Shown here: positions 50,935 through 60,913 of the stretch, one piece after another
Position numbering within the stretch: position 1 is the stretch's first letter
How the letters are laid out: each line of letters opens with the position of its first letter
NCBI RefSeq assembly: GCF_001436115.1
Contig: NZ_AYZQ01000001.1
Coordinates: 558,001-622,000, forward strand
DNA length: 64,000 nt
Direction: 5' to 3'
Origin: Lacticaseibacillus brantae DSM 23927
Lineage (GTDB): Bacteria; Bacillota; Bacilli; Lactobacillales; Lactobacillaceae
The notes under the pieces: generated by a model
Databases searched by the model: none
The model's input: the letters and a program-made list of their open reading frames with translations, nothing else
What the model was told of the DNA's origin: nothing
Made by a program: the position numbers and the translations under genes

Positions 50935-51767
50935 TGGTGCACCTTCTGACAAAATGGACAGAAGTGAGTGCCGCGTTGTCCAACTTTAATTTTTTCAATG
51001 ATAGTTCCACAACGATCACAAGGCGTCCCTTCCCGATCGTAGACATGTAGATGGTCTTGGAAACTGCCGCGATTGCCTTGCGCATCGACATAAGTATGGG
51101 CACTCGTTCCCCCGGCAGCAATTGCGGCGGCAAGTTCGGTAATAATGGCGTCGTGTAACGCTGTCACTTCAGTCAATGTCAACCGATTCGCCGGAGTTTC
51201 CGGGTGAATTTTGGCCAACCAGAGCGTTTCATCGGCATAGATATTGCCCACACCAGCGACCACACTTTGATCCAAAATCACCGACTTAATCGGCTTGTGA
51301 TGCCGCCTCAGTCGCTGCTGAAAGTCAGCCACGGTAAAGGTAGCGGCGGTCGGTTCAGGACCGATTTTGGCTAAGCCAGGGACGACTTGGTTCTCGGTAC
51401 CTGTCGCCACTAACTGCATCCGCCCAAATTTACGCATATCCCGGTACCGCAACTGAGTCCCATCTGTGAAGGTAAACCAAACATGAACGAACTTGTCTTT
51501 AGGCTGCCGGCTATTGGCCACTAGCTCATATTTACCTTCCATCCGTAAATGGCTGACAACAGTTCGCTCGTCGCTGAAGCGCAATAAGAGGTACTTCCCA
51601 CGCCGATCAATATTAATTACTGTGGTCCCAATCAAAGCCTTATGGAAAGCAGGCAAACCATTGATCAGAATCTTGGGCCAATCCGTGCCGACCTGTTTAA
51701 TCTGCTTGCCGATAATTAAGGGGGCCAAACTCTTCCGGACGGTTTCAACTTCTGGTAATTCTGGCAT
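50931..51767 (-). CDS. mutM: Formamidopyrimidine-DNA glycosylase
   Basis: MutM (Fpg) removes oxidised purines such as 8-oxoguanine and cuts the abasic site. The 278-residue protein keeps the catalytic N-terminus MPELPEVETVRKSL (Pro2, Glu3), the lysine of the DRRGKYLLL loop, the H2TH region GVGNIYADETLW and a zinc finger (CDRCGTIIEK...FCPFCQ). It lies between polA and coaE with overlapping ends, as in many lactobacilli. Confidence 0.97.
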   Translation of the reverse strand: MPELPEVETVRKSLAPLIIGKQIKQVGTDWPKILINGLPAFHKALIGTTVINIDRRGKYLLLRFSDERTVVSHLRMEGKYELVANSRQPKDKFVHVWFTFTDGTQLRYRDMRKFGRMQLVATGTENQVVPGLAKIGPEPTAATFTVADFQQRLRRHHKPIKSVILDQSVVAGVGNIYADETLWLAKIHPETPANRLTLTEVTALHDAIITELAAAIAAGGTSAHTYVDAQGNRGSFQDHLHVYDREGTPCDRCGTIIEKIKVGQRGTHFCPFCQKVHQ

Positions 51768-51776
51768 TCTTCTCTC

Positions 51777-54419
51777 CTATTTGGCGTCAAACCAAGTGGG
51801 GCCAAAGTGGCTCTCCACTTTTAATGGGATCGCTAAATCAACCGCTGAGTCCATGATTTTCGGAACTAAGCTTGATAAAGTCTCCAACTCACTCGTCGGC
51901 GCTTCAAAAATCAATTCATCGTGCACCTGTAATAACATTTTTGCCTGCAAACCAGCATCAGCTAACGCCTTATCCATTCGAATCATAGCCACTTTAATGA
52001 TGTCTGCCGCACTCCCTTGAATTGGCGTGTTCATCGCCGTTCGTTCGGCAAATTGGCGCAGATTGAAATTCCGGGAATGGATTTGTGGCAAGTAGCGGCG
52101 CCGATGGAACAGGGTCTCAACATAGCCGTTCTCCCGGGCTTGCTTGACCATATTATCCATATACGTTTTAACCAATGGATATTGGGCAAAATAGCCATCA
52201 ATGAAGGCCTTGGCTTGGGCCCGGGTAATGCCGATATTCTGCGACAATCCATAGTCACTGATGCCATAGACAATCCCAAAGTTCGTTGCCTTGGCTTGGC
52301 GCCGCATATCAGGCGTCACCTGATCAGGTGAGTCCAAGTTAAAGATATTCATGGCCGTATTGGCATGGATATCCCGATCTTCACGAAAGGCTTCTTGCAT
52401 GTTTGGATCCCCAGAGATGTGAGCTAACACTCGCAATTCAATCTGGGAATAGTCTGACGAGAAAATCTGCCAGTCAGGATGTGAGGGTACAAAGGCGTAC
52501 CGCACTTGTTTACCCTCATCGCGGGCAGGAATATTCTGCATGTTTGGATCAACCGATGACAGCCGACCGGTTTGCGTTAACGTTTGGAGATACCGGGTAT
52601 GAATCTTACCGTCTGGCAGCACGGCTTTGAGCAAGCCAGTGACGTAAGTCGATTGAATTTTTGAAATCGTCCGATAATCAAGAATATCCTGGATAATTGG
52701 ACTGGCGGACTTCAATTGCTCCAACACATCGACGCTGGTTGAATAGCCGGTCTTTGTCTTTTTGATGACTGGCAAATTCAACTTCTCAAAGAGAATCTCG
52801 CCGAGTTGTTTAGGTGAATTCAGATTGAACTTCACCCCCGCCTCAGCAAAAATTTTCTCTTCCAGAACCTTCATTGTCTGTTCAAATTCACCGCCCATTT
52901 TCTTGAGGGTGGGTTGATCTAGGGTAATCCCAGCAATTTCCATCTTAGCCAACACCCGCGCCAGTGGCATTTCCATATTGGTAAAAAGATCTGCCTGGTC
53001 TTGCGACTTGAGGTCTTCAAGTAAGTGTGGTTGCAAAGCCAACATTGCCGCAGACTTACGAGCAAAATGTGAGAAAAGAACATCATCTTCTGGGACGGAA
53101 CGCTTGGCTCCTTTACCATAAACATCTTCGTCCATTGGCAAATCAAAGTAATCATGTTCAGAGGCGATTTTCCCTAAATCATTGCTGTTGTCATCAGGGT
53201 TCAACAAATAAGAGGCTAACAAGACATCAAAGTCGATGTTGGTGAGGGTAAGCCCAAGATGCGTTGCCGCAACATAATTGCGTTTGCTATCAAAGACACA
53301 CAGCGCCTGAGCTTCCAGCCAATCTTTCACAGCTGGTAGCGTCAGTAGACTCACATCCGTGCTGACATACGTCACGTTTGCATTACCAATAAAGAACCCA
53401 AATGCTTCAGACGTATGGTAATTGTCACCCAACATTTCCAGCTCAAAGGTGACTGGCCCGGTTAGCTTGACTACATCGGCAATACTTTGGTCATCGACCA
53501 CTGTGTATTCGACCGGCGTTTGTGGTTTATCAGCGGCTGAACTACCACCTAATTTGGCCAAGAAGGACCGCATTTCAAGTTCTGTATATAAGGCGCGGAG
53601 GGCATCAATCTGGTCTCCCATATAATCGAGTTCATCTAATTGAACCGTGACAGGCGCATCGCGAAGAATCCGCGCTAATTCGCGGCTCATCAGGGCATTG
53701 GCCTTGTCATTGATGAGGTTTTCTTTCATCTTGCTGGCTTTGAGATCATCAAGATTGGCGTACAGATTGTCAATCGTGCCAAATTGTTGCAAGAGTTTAA
53801 GTGCCGTCTTCTCTCCGATCTTGGTCACCCCAGGATAATTATCTGAGGTGTCTCCCATCAGTCCCTTGAGATCCACGATTTGATCGGGTGTGATGCCAAG
53901 CTTTTCCTTCACATGTGCAGGCGTATAGGCTTCGAGTTCGTTGACGCCTTTGACTGTCACTTGCACTGTGGTCGAATCAGTCGTCAGTTGGGTTAAATCA
54001 CGATCGCCCGTCACAATCGTTGTCGTCCAGCCAGCTGCATCGGCCCGTGCGGCTGTGGTGCCAATTATGTCGTCGGCTTCATAATCTGGTAGTTCATAGT
54101 GCTTGATGCCTCGTGCTTCAAGGAGCTGTTTAATATACGGAATCTGTTCCAACAATTCTGATGGAGTCTTGGCCCGGCCATCTTTATAGTCGGCGTATTC
54201 TTTGGTCCGGAAAGTTTTGCTGCCGGCGTCAAACGCGACAAGCACGGCATCGGGTTGTTCGTTTTTTAAGAGCACATCAAGCATGTTGTTAAAGCCATAA
54301 ATAGCATTCGTATGTAAGCCCGCCCCGTTCGTGAAGCGATCGAGTTGGGAATATAGGGCAAAAAAGGCGCGGAACGTCACTGAGTTCCCGTCAATAAGTA
54401 ATAATTTGGTTGCAGCCAT
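51777..54419 (-). CDS. polA: DNA polymerase I with degenerate proofreading domain
   Basis: Pol I fills gaps and removes RNA primers. The 880-residue protein has a 5' nuclease domain (1-290; LLIDGNSVTFRAFF, ADDIIGT, GLMGDTSDNYPGV), an exonuclease-like domain (about 300-480) and the polymerase (motif A SSDYSQIELRVLAH, motif B RRQAKATNFGIVYG, motif C LQVHDELIFE). The 3'-5' exonuclease motif I, normally FDTET, reads FELEM, so proofreading is probably lost, as in other Gram-positive Pol I enzymes. GGGGGAAA precedes the ATG. Confidence 0.96.
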   Translation of the reverse strand: MAATKLLLIDGNSVTFRAFFALYSQLDRFTNGAGLHTNAIYGFNNMLDVLLKNEQPDAVLVAFDAGSKTFRTKEYADYKDGRAKTPSELLEQIPYIKQLLEARGIKHYELPDYEADDIIGTTAARADAAGWTTTIVTGDRDLTQLTTDSTTVQVTVKGVNELEAYTPAHVKEKLGITPDQIVDLKGLMGDTSDNYPGVTKIGEKTALKLLQQFGTIDNLYANLDDLKASKMKENLINDKANALMSRELARILRDAPVTVQLDELDYMGDQIDALRALYTELEMRSFLAKLGGSSAADKPQTPVEYTVVDDQSIADVVKLTGPVTFELEMLGDNYHTSEAFGFFIGNANVTYVSTDVSLLTLPAVKDWLEAQALCVFDSKRNYVAATHLGLTLTNIDFDVLLASYLLNPDDNSNDLGKIASEHDYFDLPMDEDVYGKGAKRSVPEDDVLFSHFARKSAAMLALQPHLLEDLKSQDQADLFTNMEMPLARVLAKMEIAGITLDQPTLKKMGGEFEQTMKVLEEKIFAEAGVKFNLNSPKQLGEILFEKLNLPVIKKTKTGYSTSVDVLEQLKSASPIIQDILDYRTISKIQSTYVTGLLKAVLPDGKIHTRYLQTLTQTGRLSSVDPNMQNIPARDEGKQVRYAFVPSHPDWQIFSSDYSQIELRVLAHISGDPNMQEAFREDRDIHANTAMNIFNLDSPDQVTPDMRRQAKATNFGIVYGISDYGLSQNIGITRAQAKAFIDGYFAQYPLVKTYMDNMVKQARENGYVETLFHRRRYLPQIHSRNFNLRQFAERTAMNTPIQGSAADIIKVAMIRMDKALADAGLQAKMLLQVHDELIFEAPTSELETLSSLVPKIMDSAVDLAIPLKVESHFGPTWFDAK

Positions 54420-54445
54420 GCAATTTCCCCCTTGTCTTTGCCTTT

Positions 54446-54454
54446 ATTGTACCA
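54446..54454 (-). promoter_or_regulatory. Extended -10 promoter of polA
   Basis: Minus strand TGG TACAAT, 27 bases upstream of polA; a TTTTGT lies near the -35 position. Confidence 0.55.
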
Positions 54455-54472
54455 GAATTAAGGGCACAAAAA

Positions 54473-54498
54473 AGCCGTGGCCCATTTGAGCCACAGCG
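54473..54498 (-). terminator. Terminator after the Bax-inhibitor-like gene
   Basis: Minus strand GC-GTGGC pairs with GCCAC-GC followed by six T. Confidence 0.75.
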
Positions 54499-54512
54499 AG
54501 TTTGTTTGCGCA

Positions 54513-55220
54513 TTAATCCTTGTTACTGCCGCCAAAAATTTGCAAGATGGACATGAACAAATTAATGAAGTCCAAGTACAACATCAAAGCGCCTTGAACG
54601 GCAATAGAATTCATATTCAGCGCACCTGAATCCCCAACTTGGTAATAAAGTTTCTTCAAGTTCTGGGTGTCCCAAGCGGTCAAAATGATGAACACAATCA
54701 AAATCCCATAAGAAATCAACATTTGAATGGGACCCGAATGCATAAAAATGTTCACGATGCTCATAATGATGATCCCAATTAACGCCGCACTGGCAATCGA
54801 GCCTGCTTTACTCAAGTCCCGTTTGCCAAATCGGCCGACCATGGACATCACGATAAAGACCACCGCAGTTGTCGCGAAGGCAACCGCAATATTGGCTGCA
54901 GAGTAAAATTGCAAAATCAGCGAGAATGTCAGCCCGTACGCCGCCGATAACGCGTAAAACATGGTTGCGGCAAAGGCCGAGCTTCGTTGCGCCCGCCGAC
55001 CACTAATGCCGAGGACCATGGCAAATGGTAACAACAGAAAGACCCATTGTGCCCAGCGGTTCTGGCCCAAAAAATTCAGATATTGCGTCTTAAACACAAA
55101 GCCTAGTAAGTAACTGACCAGCGCAGTCAGTCCTAAACCAAGGCCCATGTGGGTATAGACCCGGCCAAAGAAACTGATTAAGCCAGCGTCTTCATTCACA
55201 ACACGTGGTTGTTCTTGCAT
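54513..55220 (-). CDS. Bax inhibitor-1/YccA family membrane protein
   Basis: A 235-residue protein with seven membrane helices of the BI-1/LFG family. Bacterial members such as YetJ conduct calcium in a pH-dependent way. The C-terminal aspartate pair seen in the family is represented by TAWDTQNLKKLYYQ and YLDFINLFMSILQIFGG. The ATG at 55220 is nine bases after AAAGG; an ATG three codons earlier directly abuts that site. Confidence 0.88.
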   Translation of the reverse strand: MQEQPRVVNEDAGLISFFGRVYTHMGLGLGLTALVSYLLGFVFKTQYLNFLGQNRWAQWVFLLLPFAMVLGISGRRAQRSSAFAATMFYALSAAYGLTFSLILQFYSAANIAVAFATTAVVFIVMSMVGRFGKRDLSKAGSIASAALIGIIIMSIVNIFMHSGPIQMLISYGILIVFIILTAWDTQNLKKLYYQVGDSGALNMNSIAVQGALMLYLDFINLFMSILQIFGGSNKD

Positions 55221-55252
55221 AGAAATCATCCTTTCACTGGTTGATTGTCCTC

Positions 55253-55281
55253 ATTATATCGACTTTCGACCTGTTTGTCAG
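55253..55281 (-). promoter_or_regulatory. Promoter of the Bax-inhibitor-like gene
   Basis: Minus strand CTGACA (55276-55281), 17-base spacer, TATAAT (55253-55258). The -35 overlaps the end of murC. Confidence 0.82.
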
Positions 55282-56606
55282 TTGGTCTTAGGACTGAGAT
55301 TGCTGAGTAACTCTTCATAAGCATTCTCATATTTTTGGACATCGCCCGCACCCATAAAGACCACTACGGCATCATGATAGTCTAACAATGGTGACATGTC
55401 ATCCAATTGGACTACGCGCCCGCCGTGGGTAATTTTGGCACCGAGATCTTCAGCGCTCACCTTGCCAGATTTTTCGCGCGCGGAACTGAAGATATTCGTT
55501 AAGAACACTTCATCAGCTTGATCTAACGTTTTGGCAAAATCATCCATATAAGCAATGGTCCGGGAGAAGGTGTGGGGTTGGAAAACGGCCACTAATTCCT
55601 TGTCCGGATATTTCTGACGAGCAGCATCCAATGTTGCCTTAATTTCACTTGGATGGTGGGCATAGTCATCAATAATCACCATATCAGCGACTTTCTTCTC
55701 AGAGAACCGCCGCTTAACCCCTTCGAAACTTGCCAATTCATTGGCGATCAATTCGGAATCAAGCTTCTCCATATGGCTCACTGCAACAACGGCCAGGGCG
55801 TTCAAGACGCTGTGCTCGCCAAACAATGGCACTGAGAAATGGCCAATGAGTTCATTGTGGAAGAACGCATCGAAACTGCTCCCATTGGTCGTTCGGCTGA
55901 CATTTTTAGCCACGAAATCATCTTTATCACTCACCCCATAATAGTACACGGGAACGTTGACTTTGAGTTGACGCAACCAAGGGTCGTCCCCCCAGGCGAA
56001 AATGGCCTTTTTGACTTGTTTAGCCTCGGTTTCAAAGGCATCATAGACGTCTTCAATCCCAGTGTAGTAGTCTGGGTGGTCAAAATCGATATTCGTCATA
56101 ATCAAGTAATCAGGATGGTAAGCCAAGAAGTGACGCCGATACTCATCTGCCTCAAAAACGAAGAATTGTGAGCCGGGAATACCCTTCCCGCTTCCATCCC
56201 CAATCAGATAACTCGTTTTTGCCACGCCACCAAGGGTGTGAGCCAACAAGCCCGTGGTGCTGGTTTTCCCATGGGCCCCAGCGACACCGATACTGGTGTA
56301 CTCCTCCAGCAATTTGCCCAAGAAGTCATGATAGCGATAGATTGTCAGGCCCATTTCGCGCGCCTTAGCAATTTCGGGATGATCATCAGTGAAACTATTA
56401 CCGGCAATGACAGTGTAGCCAGCTTTCAAATTTGCTGGATCAAATGGCAGGATTTGAATGCCAGCCTGTTCCAGCCCACGTTGGGTAAAGGTGTACTGGG
56501 TGATATCACTCCCCAAAACGGTATTACCCAAGTCGTGAACGACCAGTGCCAAAGCACTCATCCCTGAACCTTTAATCCCGATAAAATAATATGTTGAGTC
56601 TGTCAT
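55278..56606 (-). CDS. murC: UDP-N-acetylmuramate-L-alanine ligase
   Basis: MurC adds L-alanine to UDP-MurNAc in the cytoplasmic phase of peptidoglycan synthesis. The 442-residue product has the Rossmann-like N-domain ([16 protein letters not shown]), the ATP loop [14 protein letters not shown], the [10 protein letters not shown] motif and [16 protein letters not shown]. The ATG overlaps the sftA stop by four bases. The sftA-murC order equals Bacillus ytpS-murC. Confidence 0.96.
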   Translation of the reverse strand: MTDSTYYFIGIKGSGMSALALVVHDLGNTVLGSDITQYTFTQRGLEQAGIQILPFDPANLKAGYTVIAGNSFTDDHPEIAKAREMGLTIYRYHDFLGKLLEEYTSIGVAGAHGKTSTTGLLAHTLGGVAKTSYLIGDGSGKGIPGSQFFVFEADEYRRHFLAYHPDYLIMTNIDFDHPDYYTGIEDVYDAFETEAKQVKKAIFAWGDDPWLRQLKVNVPVYYYGVSDKDDFVAKNVSRTTNGSSFDAFFHNELIGHFSVPLFGEHSVLNALAVVAVSHMEKLDSELIANELASFEGVKRRFSEKKVADMVIIDDYAHHPSEIKATLDAARQKYPDKELVAVFQPHTFSRTIAYMDDFAKTLDQADEVFLTNIFSSAREKSGKVSAEDLGAKITHGGRVVQLDDMSPLLDYHDAVVVFMGAGDVQKYENAYEELLSNLSPKTN

Positions 56607-58729
56607 TGCGTCTCGTTCCCCTTTTCTTCATTTGCATCGTGATTTAAATCAGCCGGCGTCAGATAGACATCTCTGGGTTTAGCCCCATTAGCCGGTGAAA
56701 TGAGGTGCTTGGCTTCTAGTTCATCAATCATATTGGCGGCGCGGTTGTAGCCAATTGAAAATGCGCGCTGCAACTTGGAGGTCGACATGGTGTCTTCCGT
56801 TGCGAGATAGTTCAAAACGTCTGGAAACAGTTCATCTTGCGATTCGGCTTCATTGGCCGCTTGGACCAATTTGTCCGGTTGAAATAAATAACTGACTCGT
56901 TGCTGGCGCTTTACAAAGTCCACCACTGCAGTCACTTCTTCATCCACAAATGTCCCTTGTAATCGAATAGGCTGGCTGGCACCACTGCCTAAGAACAGCA
57001 TGTCGCCTCGGCCAAGTAGGCGCTCGGCACCATTTTGGTCGATGATAGTGCGTGAATCAACCTGACTGGCAACCATGAAAGCCAGCCGAGTCGGAATATT
57101 ATTCTTAATCGTCCCCGTGATGACATCAACACTTGGCCGTTGGGTGGCAACAATCAAGTGGATACCAGCGGCGCGGGCCTTTTGGGTGATCCGGGCAATG
57201 TGATCTTGCACTTCGCTGGCCGCAATCATCATCAAGTCCGCCAATTCATCAATGATAATGACAATATACGGCAATACCAGGCCAAAATCGCCACGTTCCC
57301 GCGCTTTGTCGTTGTATTGTTCGAGATTACGAACGCCAGCTGCAGCCAAGCGTTCATATCGATTCTCCATTTCATCCACGGCCCATTTCAAGGCCGCAGC
57401 TGCGGCCTTAGCATCGGAAATAACGGGTGAAACCAAGTGTGGCAAGCCGTTATACGGAGCCAATTCGACAGCTTTAGGATCAATCAACAGTAAACGCACT
57501 TCTTGGGGTGTGGCTTTATAAAGCAGTGACGTTAACAAGCTGTTGATGAAGACTGACTTCCCTGAGCCAGTCGCGCCCGCAATCAGGCCATGGGGCATTT
57601 TGCCGATGTTGGCGATGACGGGTTGGCCGAACAAATTCACACCCAATGCAATTGTTAATGGCGATTTAGCCTCTCGAAAAGCATCCGAGGCGAGGACTTC
57701 TTTGAGCATAACTGGCCGTGGCTTGAGATTAGGAATTTCAATGCCTACTGTCCGCTTGCCCGGGATAGGCGCTTCAATCCGAATATCCCGAGCTGCCAAG
57801 GCTAGTTTTAAATCATCATTCAAATTTGTGATTTTATTAACCTTCACACCGCTTGCCAGAGCCACTTGAAATTGCGTCACAGTGGGGCCAACAGTGTAAT
57901 CAACAACATGTCCATCCACGTTAAAAGCCTGAAGTGTGTCGTCCAATCGGGCCTGTTGTTGTTCAACCCACGCTTCTTGGGTGGCTGCATCAGGTTTAAC
58001 TGGACTAGATAACAAATCCATAGATGGAAATTCGTAACCACGTGACGCGGTCTGAGTATCAGGCTCTGGCACAATGTCTTGCACTGCTGGGGCCTCGGGT
58101 TTAGTCGGCGGTGCCACGGGCTGATCAATCGGTGGCTCCGAATCAGCTGGTTGCGTCTCTCGAGCTGGTGGCAATTGTTTACTCTTTTGCGCACGAAAAG
58201 CGCGAAATGCTTGGCTAATAGTCCTTGCGCTTGGCGGCGCAGCTGGCGTCACATCAGCGACAATTGTCGTCGTCGGGGGCTCAATGACAGCTTGCGAGGA
58301 TTCTGTCGTGGCCGCTTCCACTGGCGCTGCGGGTGTAATCGGTTCAGGCTCGACCAGCGAGCTGGCAGGAGCGCTGGCTTCAGTTTGCACAGGACTGATT
58401 GGATCCGCAGCAGGCTTCAAGGGCGCACTGTGTGAAGTGACAGGCGCATCCTCGGTCGCCGGTTCATCCGTAAAAAGATAGACCATCGTGTCGTCGCGTC
58501 TAAGTGCCGCCTTAATCGCTGTATAATCAATGGTTTGGTGTTTGCGACCATATCGATTTTGAACACTTCTTGGAGTGCTGAATTGCTTCAGTGGATCGAC
58601 TGAACGGTAATTGCCGTTGGTTGGATCCGACTTAGTTTCTGGCTGTGGGTGAGGCTTCTGGGGCTTTGAAGGCGAAACAGGTTCCTCCGGGTGCCGTCGC
58701 AGAAATGCCGGGCCATCGTAATGATCCAT
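56603..58729 (-). CDS. sftA: Soluble FtsK/SftA-type DNA translocase
   Basis: A 708-residue DNA translocase that moves chromosome ends away from the closing septum. There are no membrane helices; the first 240 residues are polar, rich in Pro, Ala and Glu, as in Bacillus SftA (YtpS). The motor follows: alpha domain ([21 protein letters not shown]), Walker [15 protein letters not shown] near residue 385, Walker [14 protein letters not shown], arginine-rich [11 protein letters not shown], and a C-terminal gamma winged helix ([24 protein letters not shown]). The neighbour genes ytpP, ytpR and murC confirm the SftA identity. Whether a second membrane FtsK exists cannot be seen. Confidence 0.92.
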   Translation of the reverse strand: MDHYDGPAFLRRHPEEPVSPSKPQKPHPQPETKSDPTNGNYRSVDPLKQFSTPRSVQNRYGRKHQTIDYTAIKAALRRDDTMVYLFTDEPATEDAPVTSHSAPLKPAADPISPVQTEASAPASSLVEPEPITPAAPVEAATTESSQAVIEPPTTTIVADVTPAAPPSARTISQAFRAFRAQKSKQLPPARETQPADSEPPIDQPVAPPTKPEAPAVQDIVPEPDTQTASRGYEFPSMDLLSSPVKPDAATQEAWVEQQQARLDDTLQAFNVDGHVVDYTVGPTVTQFQVALASGVKVNKITNLNDDLKLALAARDIRIEAPIPGKRTVGIEIPNLKPRPVMLKEVLASDAFREAKSPLTIALGVNLFGQPVIANIGKMPHGLIAGATGSGKSVFINSLLTSLLYKATPQEVRLLLIDPKAVELAPYNGLPHLVSPVISDAKAAAAALKWAVDEMENRYERLAAAGVRNLEQYNDKARERGDFGLVLPYIVIIIDELADLMMIAASEVQDHIARITQKARAAGIHLIVATQRPSVDVITGTIKNNIPTRLAFMVASQVDSRTIIDQNGAERLLGRGDMLFLGSGASQPIRLQGTFVDEEVTAVVDFVKRQQRVSYLFQPDKLVQAANEAESQDELFPDVLNYLATEDTMSTSKLQRAFSIGYNRAANMIDELEAKHLISPANGAKPRDVYLTPADLNHDANEEKGNETQ

Positions 58730-58762
58730 GACGATCTTCCTTTCAAAAAAACTACTGTTTTC

Positions 58763-58771
58763 ATTTTAGCA
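58763..58771 (-). promoter_or_regulatory. Extended -10 promoter of sftA-murC
   Basis: Minus strand TGC TAAAAT, 33 bases upstream of sftA. A GCGGGCT/AGCCCGC hairpin (58784-58816) lies just upstream. Confidence 0.5.
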
Positions 58772-58814
58772 TATTCCTGGCGGGCTTTGAGGCCCAGCAG
58801 AAAATTCAGCCCGC

Positions 58815-58852
58815 AAAAAAAGCCGTAATCACAAACTAGGATTACGACTTTG
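58815..58852 (-). terminator. Terminator after ytpR
   Basis: Minus strand AGTCGTAATC pairs with GATTACGGCT (one G-T), followed by seven T. Confidence 0.85.
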
Positions 58853-58861
58853 TCATCGAGT

Positions 58862-59506
58862 TTACGCTTGATTCTGAGCAGCGACGACTTTCGCTGCTTT
58901 GTCGAAGTCAAACGGGGTCCCTGCAGCGAGTTGCTCGGGCATTAACAAAATGCCGCGCTTTTGAGGCGCACCAGGGATGGCTAATTCGCGCGCACTAGAC
59001 AACATGCCACTTGAAGCCACACCTCGCAGAGCTCCAGGCCAGATAATTTTACCGCTAGGCATCATTGCACCGGGCAATGCGACCACCACAGTTTCACCCA
59101 ATTCAGCATTAGGCGCACCAACAACTATTTGCAGCGTTTGACTACCCACATCAACTTGAGCAATGTGCAAATGATCTGAATCTGGATGATCTTCAAAAGC
59201 AGTAATTTTACCAATGACAAACTTTGGTTGGTCATCAACTGTTAATTCACCTGGCAACCCGGCAGCTTTAATGGCCCCATTTAACTTCTCGACTTGTTCT
59301 GCTGTCAACGTAATCTGCCCATTGCCATTCAATTGGCCAAGATATTGGCTGACATTAAAAAAATTATAGCCGACTGGTTGGCCGTCAGCGCCAACAATCG
59401 CGACAATATCGCCGACTTGTTGACTGGTTTGACTTGCTTGATCAGGCCCAACAATGGCCACAAGGGTATCACCTAAAGCGTCTGGGTTATAACTTGTAAT
59501 TAACAA
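58862..59506 (-). CDS. ytpR: YtpR-type tRNA-binding domain protein
   Basis: A 214-residue protein with an N-terminal DUF4479 domain (DPDQASQTSQQVGDIVAIVG region) and a C-terminal EMAP/Trbp111-like oligonucleotide-binding domain (about 105-205, HPDSDHLHIAQVDVG, VVVALPGAMMPSG). The latter closely resembles the N-terminus of PheT at 20765. In Bacillus YtpR is encoded between ytpQ and sftA; here ytpQ is missing and ytpP follows directly. It probably binds tRNA; the physiological role is unknown. Confidence 0.92.
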   Translation of the reverse strand: MLITSYNPDALGDTLVAIVGPDQASQTSQQVGDIVAIVGADGQPVGYNFFNVSQYLGQLNGNGQITLTAEQVEKLNGAIKAAGLPGELTVDDQPKFVIGKITAFEDHPDSDHLHIAQVDVGSQTLQIVVGAPNAELGETVVVALPGAMMPSGKIIWPGALRGVASSGMLSSARELAIPGAPQKRGILLMPEQLAAGTPFDFDKAAKVVAAQNQA

Positions 59507-59527
59507 TTAACTTCCTCCATTATCTTA

Positions 59528-59848
59528 CTAAGCATTTAAGCCATTCATGAAACTTTCAACTTGTTGTTTAGTTTTGCGGTCTTTATTAACAAACCGGCCA
59601 ATTTCTTTTCCATTGTCAAAAGCAATGAAGCTTGGAATACCAAAGACTGCCATGTCTTGGGCCACTTCAATATTCTCATCTCGATCGACTGCAATGAATT
59701 CATAGTCTGGATATTCTGCTTCAATGTCTGGCATCGCTGGTTTAATAAACGCGCAATCAGAGCACCATCCTGCCGAGAAGAAGAGAACTTTCTTCCCCGG
59801 CGTCTTGGTTTCAGCCATGATTTCCGCATCTGACTTAAATTGTTTCAA
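59528..59848 (-). CDS. ytpP: Thioredoxin-like protein YtpP
   Basis: A 106-residue thioredoxin-fold protein. The active site is SAGWCSDCAFIKP, a CxxC with Ser-Asp between the cysteines; the cis-proline is in FGIPSFIAF. It should act as a cytoplasmic disulfide reductase. The likely start is TTG at 59846-59848, seven bases after AAGGAAG; an upstream GTG at 59866 would put the binding site inside the gene. Upstream of ytpR, with a good promoter of its own. Confidence 0.92.
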   Translation of the reverse strand: MKQFKSDAEIMAETKTPGKKVLFFSAGWCSDCAFIKPAMPDIEAEYPDYEFIAVDRDENIEVAQDMAVFGIPSFIAFDNGKEIGRFVNKDRKTKQQVESFMNGLNA

Positions 59849-59878
59849 GACGACACTTCCTTTCACTATCTAAAAGTA

Positions 59879-59907
59879 AGTATAAGCATTTCTTAGGGCT
59901 TTGACAA
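59879..59907 (-). promoter_or_regulatory. ytpP-ytpR promoter
   Basis: Minus strand TTGTCA (59902-59907), 17-base spacer, TATACT (59879-59884). The opposite strand also reads TTGACA here and TATACT at 59930-59935, but 23 bases apart. Confidence 0.85.
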
Positions 59908-59955
59908 TGGTCATTAAGTCCTAGGCGAGTATACTAAACGCAAGGAGGCTTACCC

Positions 59956-60264
59956 ATGAAAAAACCGATTATTATAACAACTGTTGCCGCCATTGGTGCG
60001 GCCATCGCGATTCAAGCCCATCATCGTTATGTGCATTACACACGCCCTAAAGCATTGCTGAACCAAATCAAACAAGACTTTCTCGTTGACGGGCCCATCG
60101 CAGGCGCCTGGATTGATCACGACCCCAAGCCATTTGAGGTGCACCACCACGACATTCCAGCTTACTACGCCGGTGTGACACGCGAAACTGAAACCGGCTT
60201 GCAGCAGTATAGCATCATTATTTCTGCCAAAGGCACGATCTTAGCTAGTCAACGGTTGGCTTAA
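59956..60264 (+). CDS. Small membrane-anchored or secreted protein
   Basis: A 102-residue protein with a hydrophobic N-terminal segment (about residues 4-20, [17 protein letters not shown]), then a soluble domain containing [40 protein letters not shown] and [12 protein letters not shown]. The repeated G-W-I and late T-I-L strands resemble small PepSY-like proteins, but I cannot name a family. AAGGAGG precedes the ATG. Its 3' end overlaps the convergent trmB by 20 bases. It is divergent from ytpP. Confidence 0.75.
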   Translation: MKKPIIITTVAAIGAAIAIQAHHRYVHYTRPKALLNQIKQDFLVDGPIAGAWIDHDPKPFEVHHHDIPAYYAGVTRETETGLQQYSIIISAKGTILASQRLA

Positions 60265-60898
60265 AGTGAGCAACTAATTCGTAAATGCGACCACCTTTGG
60301 CACTGAATTTCTGTTCATATTCAGTCTCAATGTTGTCGCTCACCCGCGCATCGTTATGCAAATCAAGCGCCACAAAGTCAAAAACCATGCCATAGTTATT
60401 CATGCTGACGAGTGAGTATTCAAACAGACCTTGGTTGTCAGTTTTGAACTGTAAGCTCGCCTCTTGTGTCATGATTGCTTGATACTGGGCCAAGAAATCT
60501 TTGTAAGTCAAACGCCGCTTCTCATGGCGTGTCTTTGGCCAAGGATCTGAGAAGTTCAAGAAGACCCCGGAAATTTCGCCGGGGGCAAAATATTCCGTCA
60601 AATTGGCTCCATCGCCAAGAATCAATTGCAAATTGGGCAATTCAAGCTCAATTTGCTTTTTTAGTATCATGCCGACAGCGGCTTCTTGCAATTCCAATGC
60701 AATAAAATTCTGTTCCGGGTGGGCTTTGGCCATTTCAATAATGAATTGCCCCTTACCAGAGCCTACTTCTAAGAATAAAGGCTGATGGTTGGCAAAACGA
60801 TCCTGCCATTGACCTTGCATGCCCTCTGGGGTCACCATAATCATTGCTTCATGAGCCTTAATCAATGGCTTTGCCCATGGCTTGTTTCGTAAACGCAT
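60245..60898 (-). CDS. trmB: tRNA (guanine-N7)-methyltransferase
   Basis: TrmB methylates G46 in the variable loop of tRNAs. The 217-residue protein has the SAM motif [18 protein letters not shown], the [13 protein letters not shown] strand and the catalytic region [24 protein letters not shown]. The ATG at 60898 follows GGAGGAAAT. It lies downstream of the YtmP-like gene, as Bacillus ytmQ follows ytmP. Confidence 0.96.
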   Translation of the reverse strand: MRLRNKPWAKPLIKAHEAMIMVTPEGMQGQWQDRFANHQPLFLEVGSGKGQFIIEMAKAHPEQNFIALELQEAAVGMILKKQIELELPNLQLILGDGANLTEYFAPGEISGVFLNFSDPWPKTRHEKRRLTYKDFLAQYQAIMTQEASLQFKTDNQGLFEYSLVSMNNYGMVFDFVALDLHNDARVSDNIETEYEQKFSAKGGRIYELVAHFKPTVD

Positions 60899-60913
60899 AT
60901 TTCCTCCAGTAAA

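Noticed and set aside
58079-58481. Long plus-strand frames opposite the sftA N-terminus
   Set aside because: They arise from the biased Pro/Ala/Glu codons of sftA on the other strand and lack binding sites.
59901-59935. Plus-strand promoter TTGACA...TATACT for the small gene at 59956
   Set aside because: The spacer is 23 bases, too long for a standard promoter; the TTGACA overlaps the minus-strand -35.
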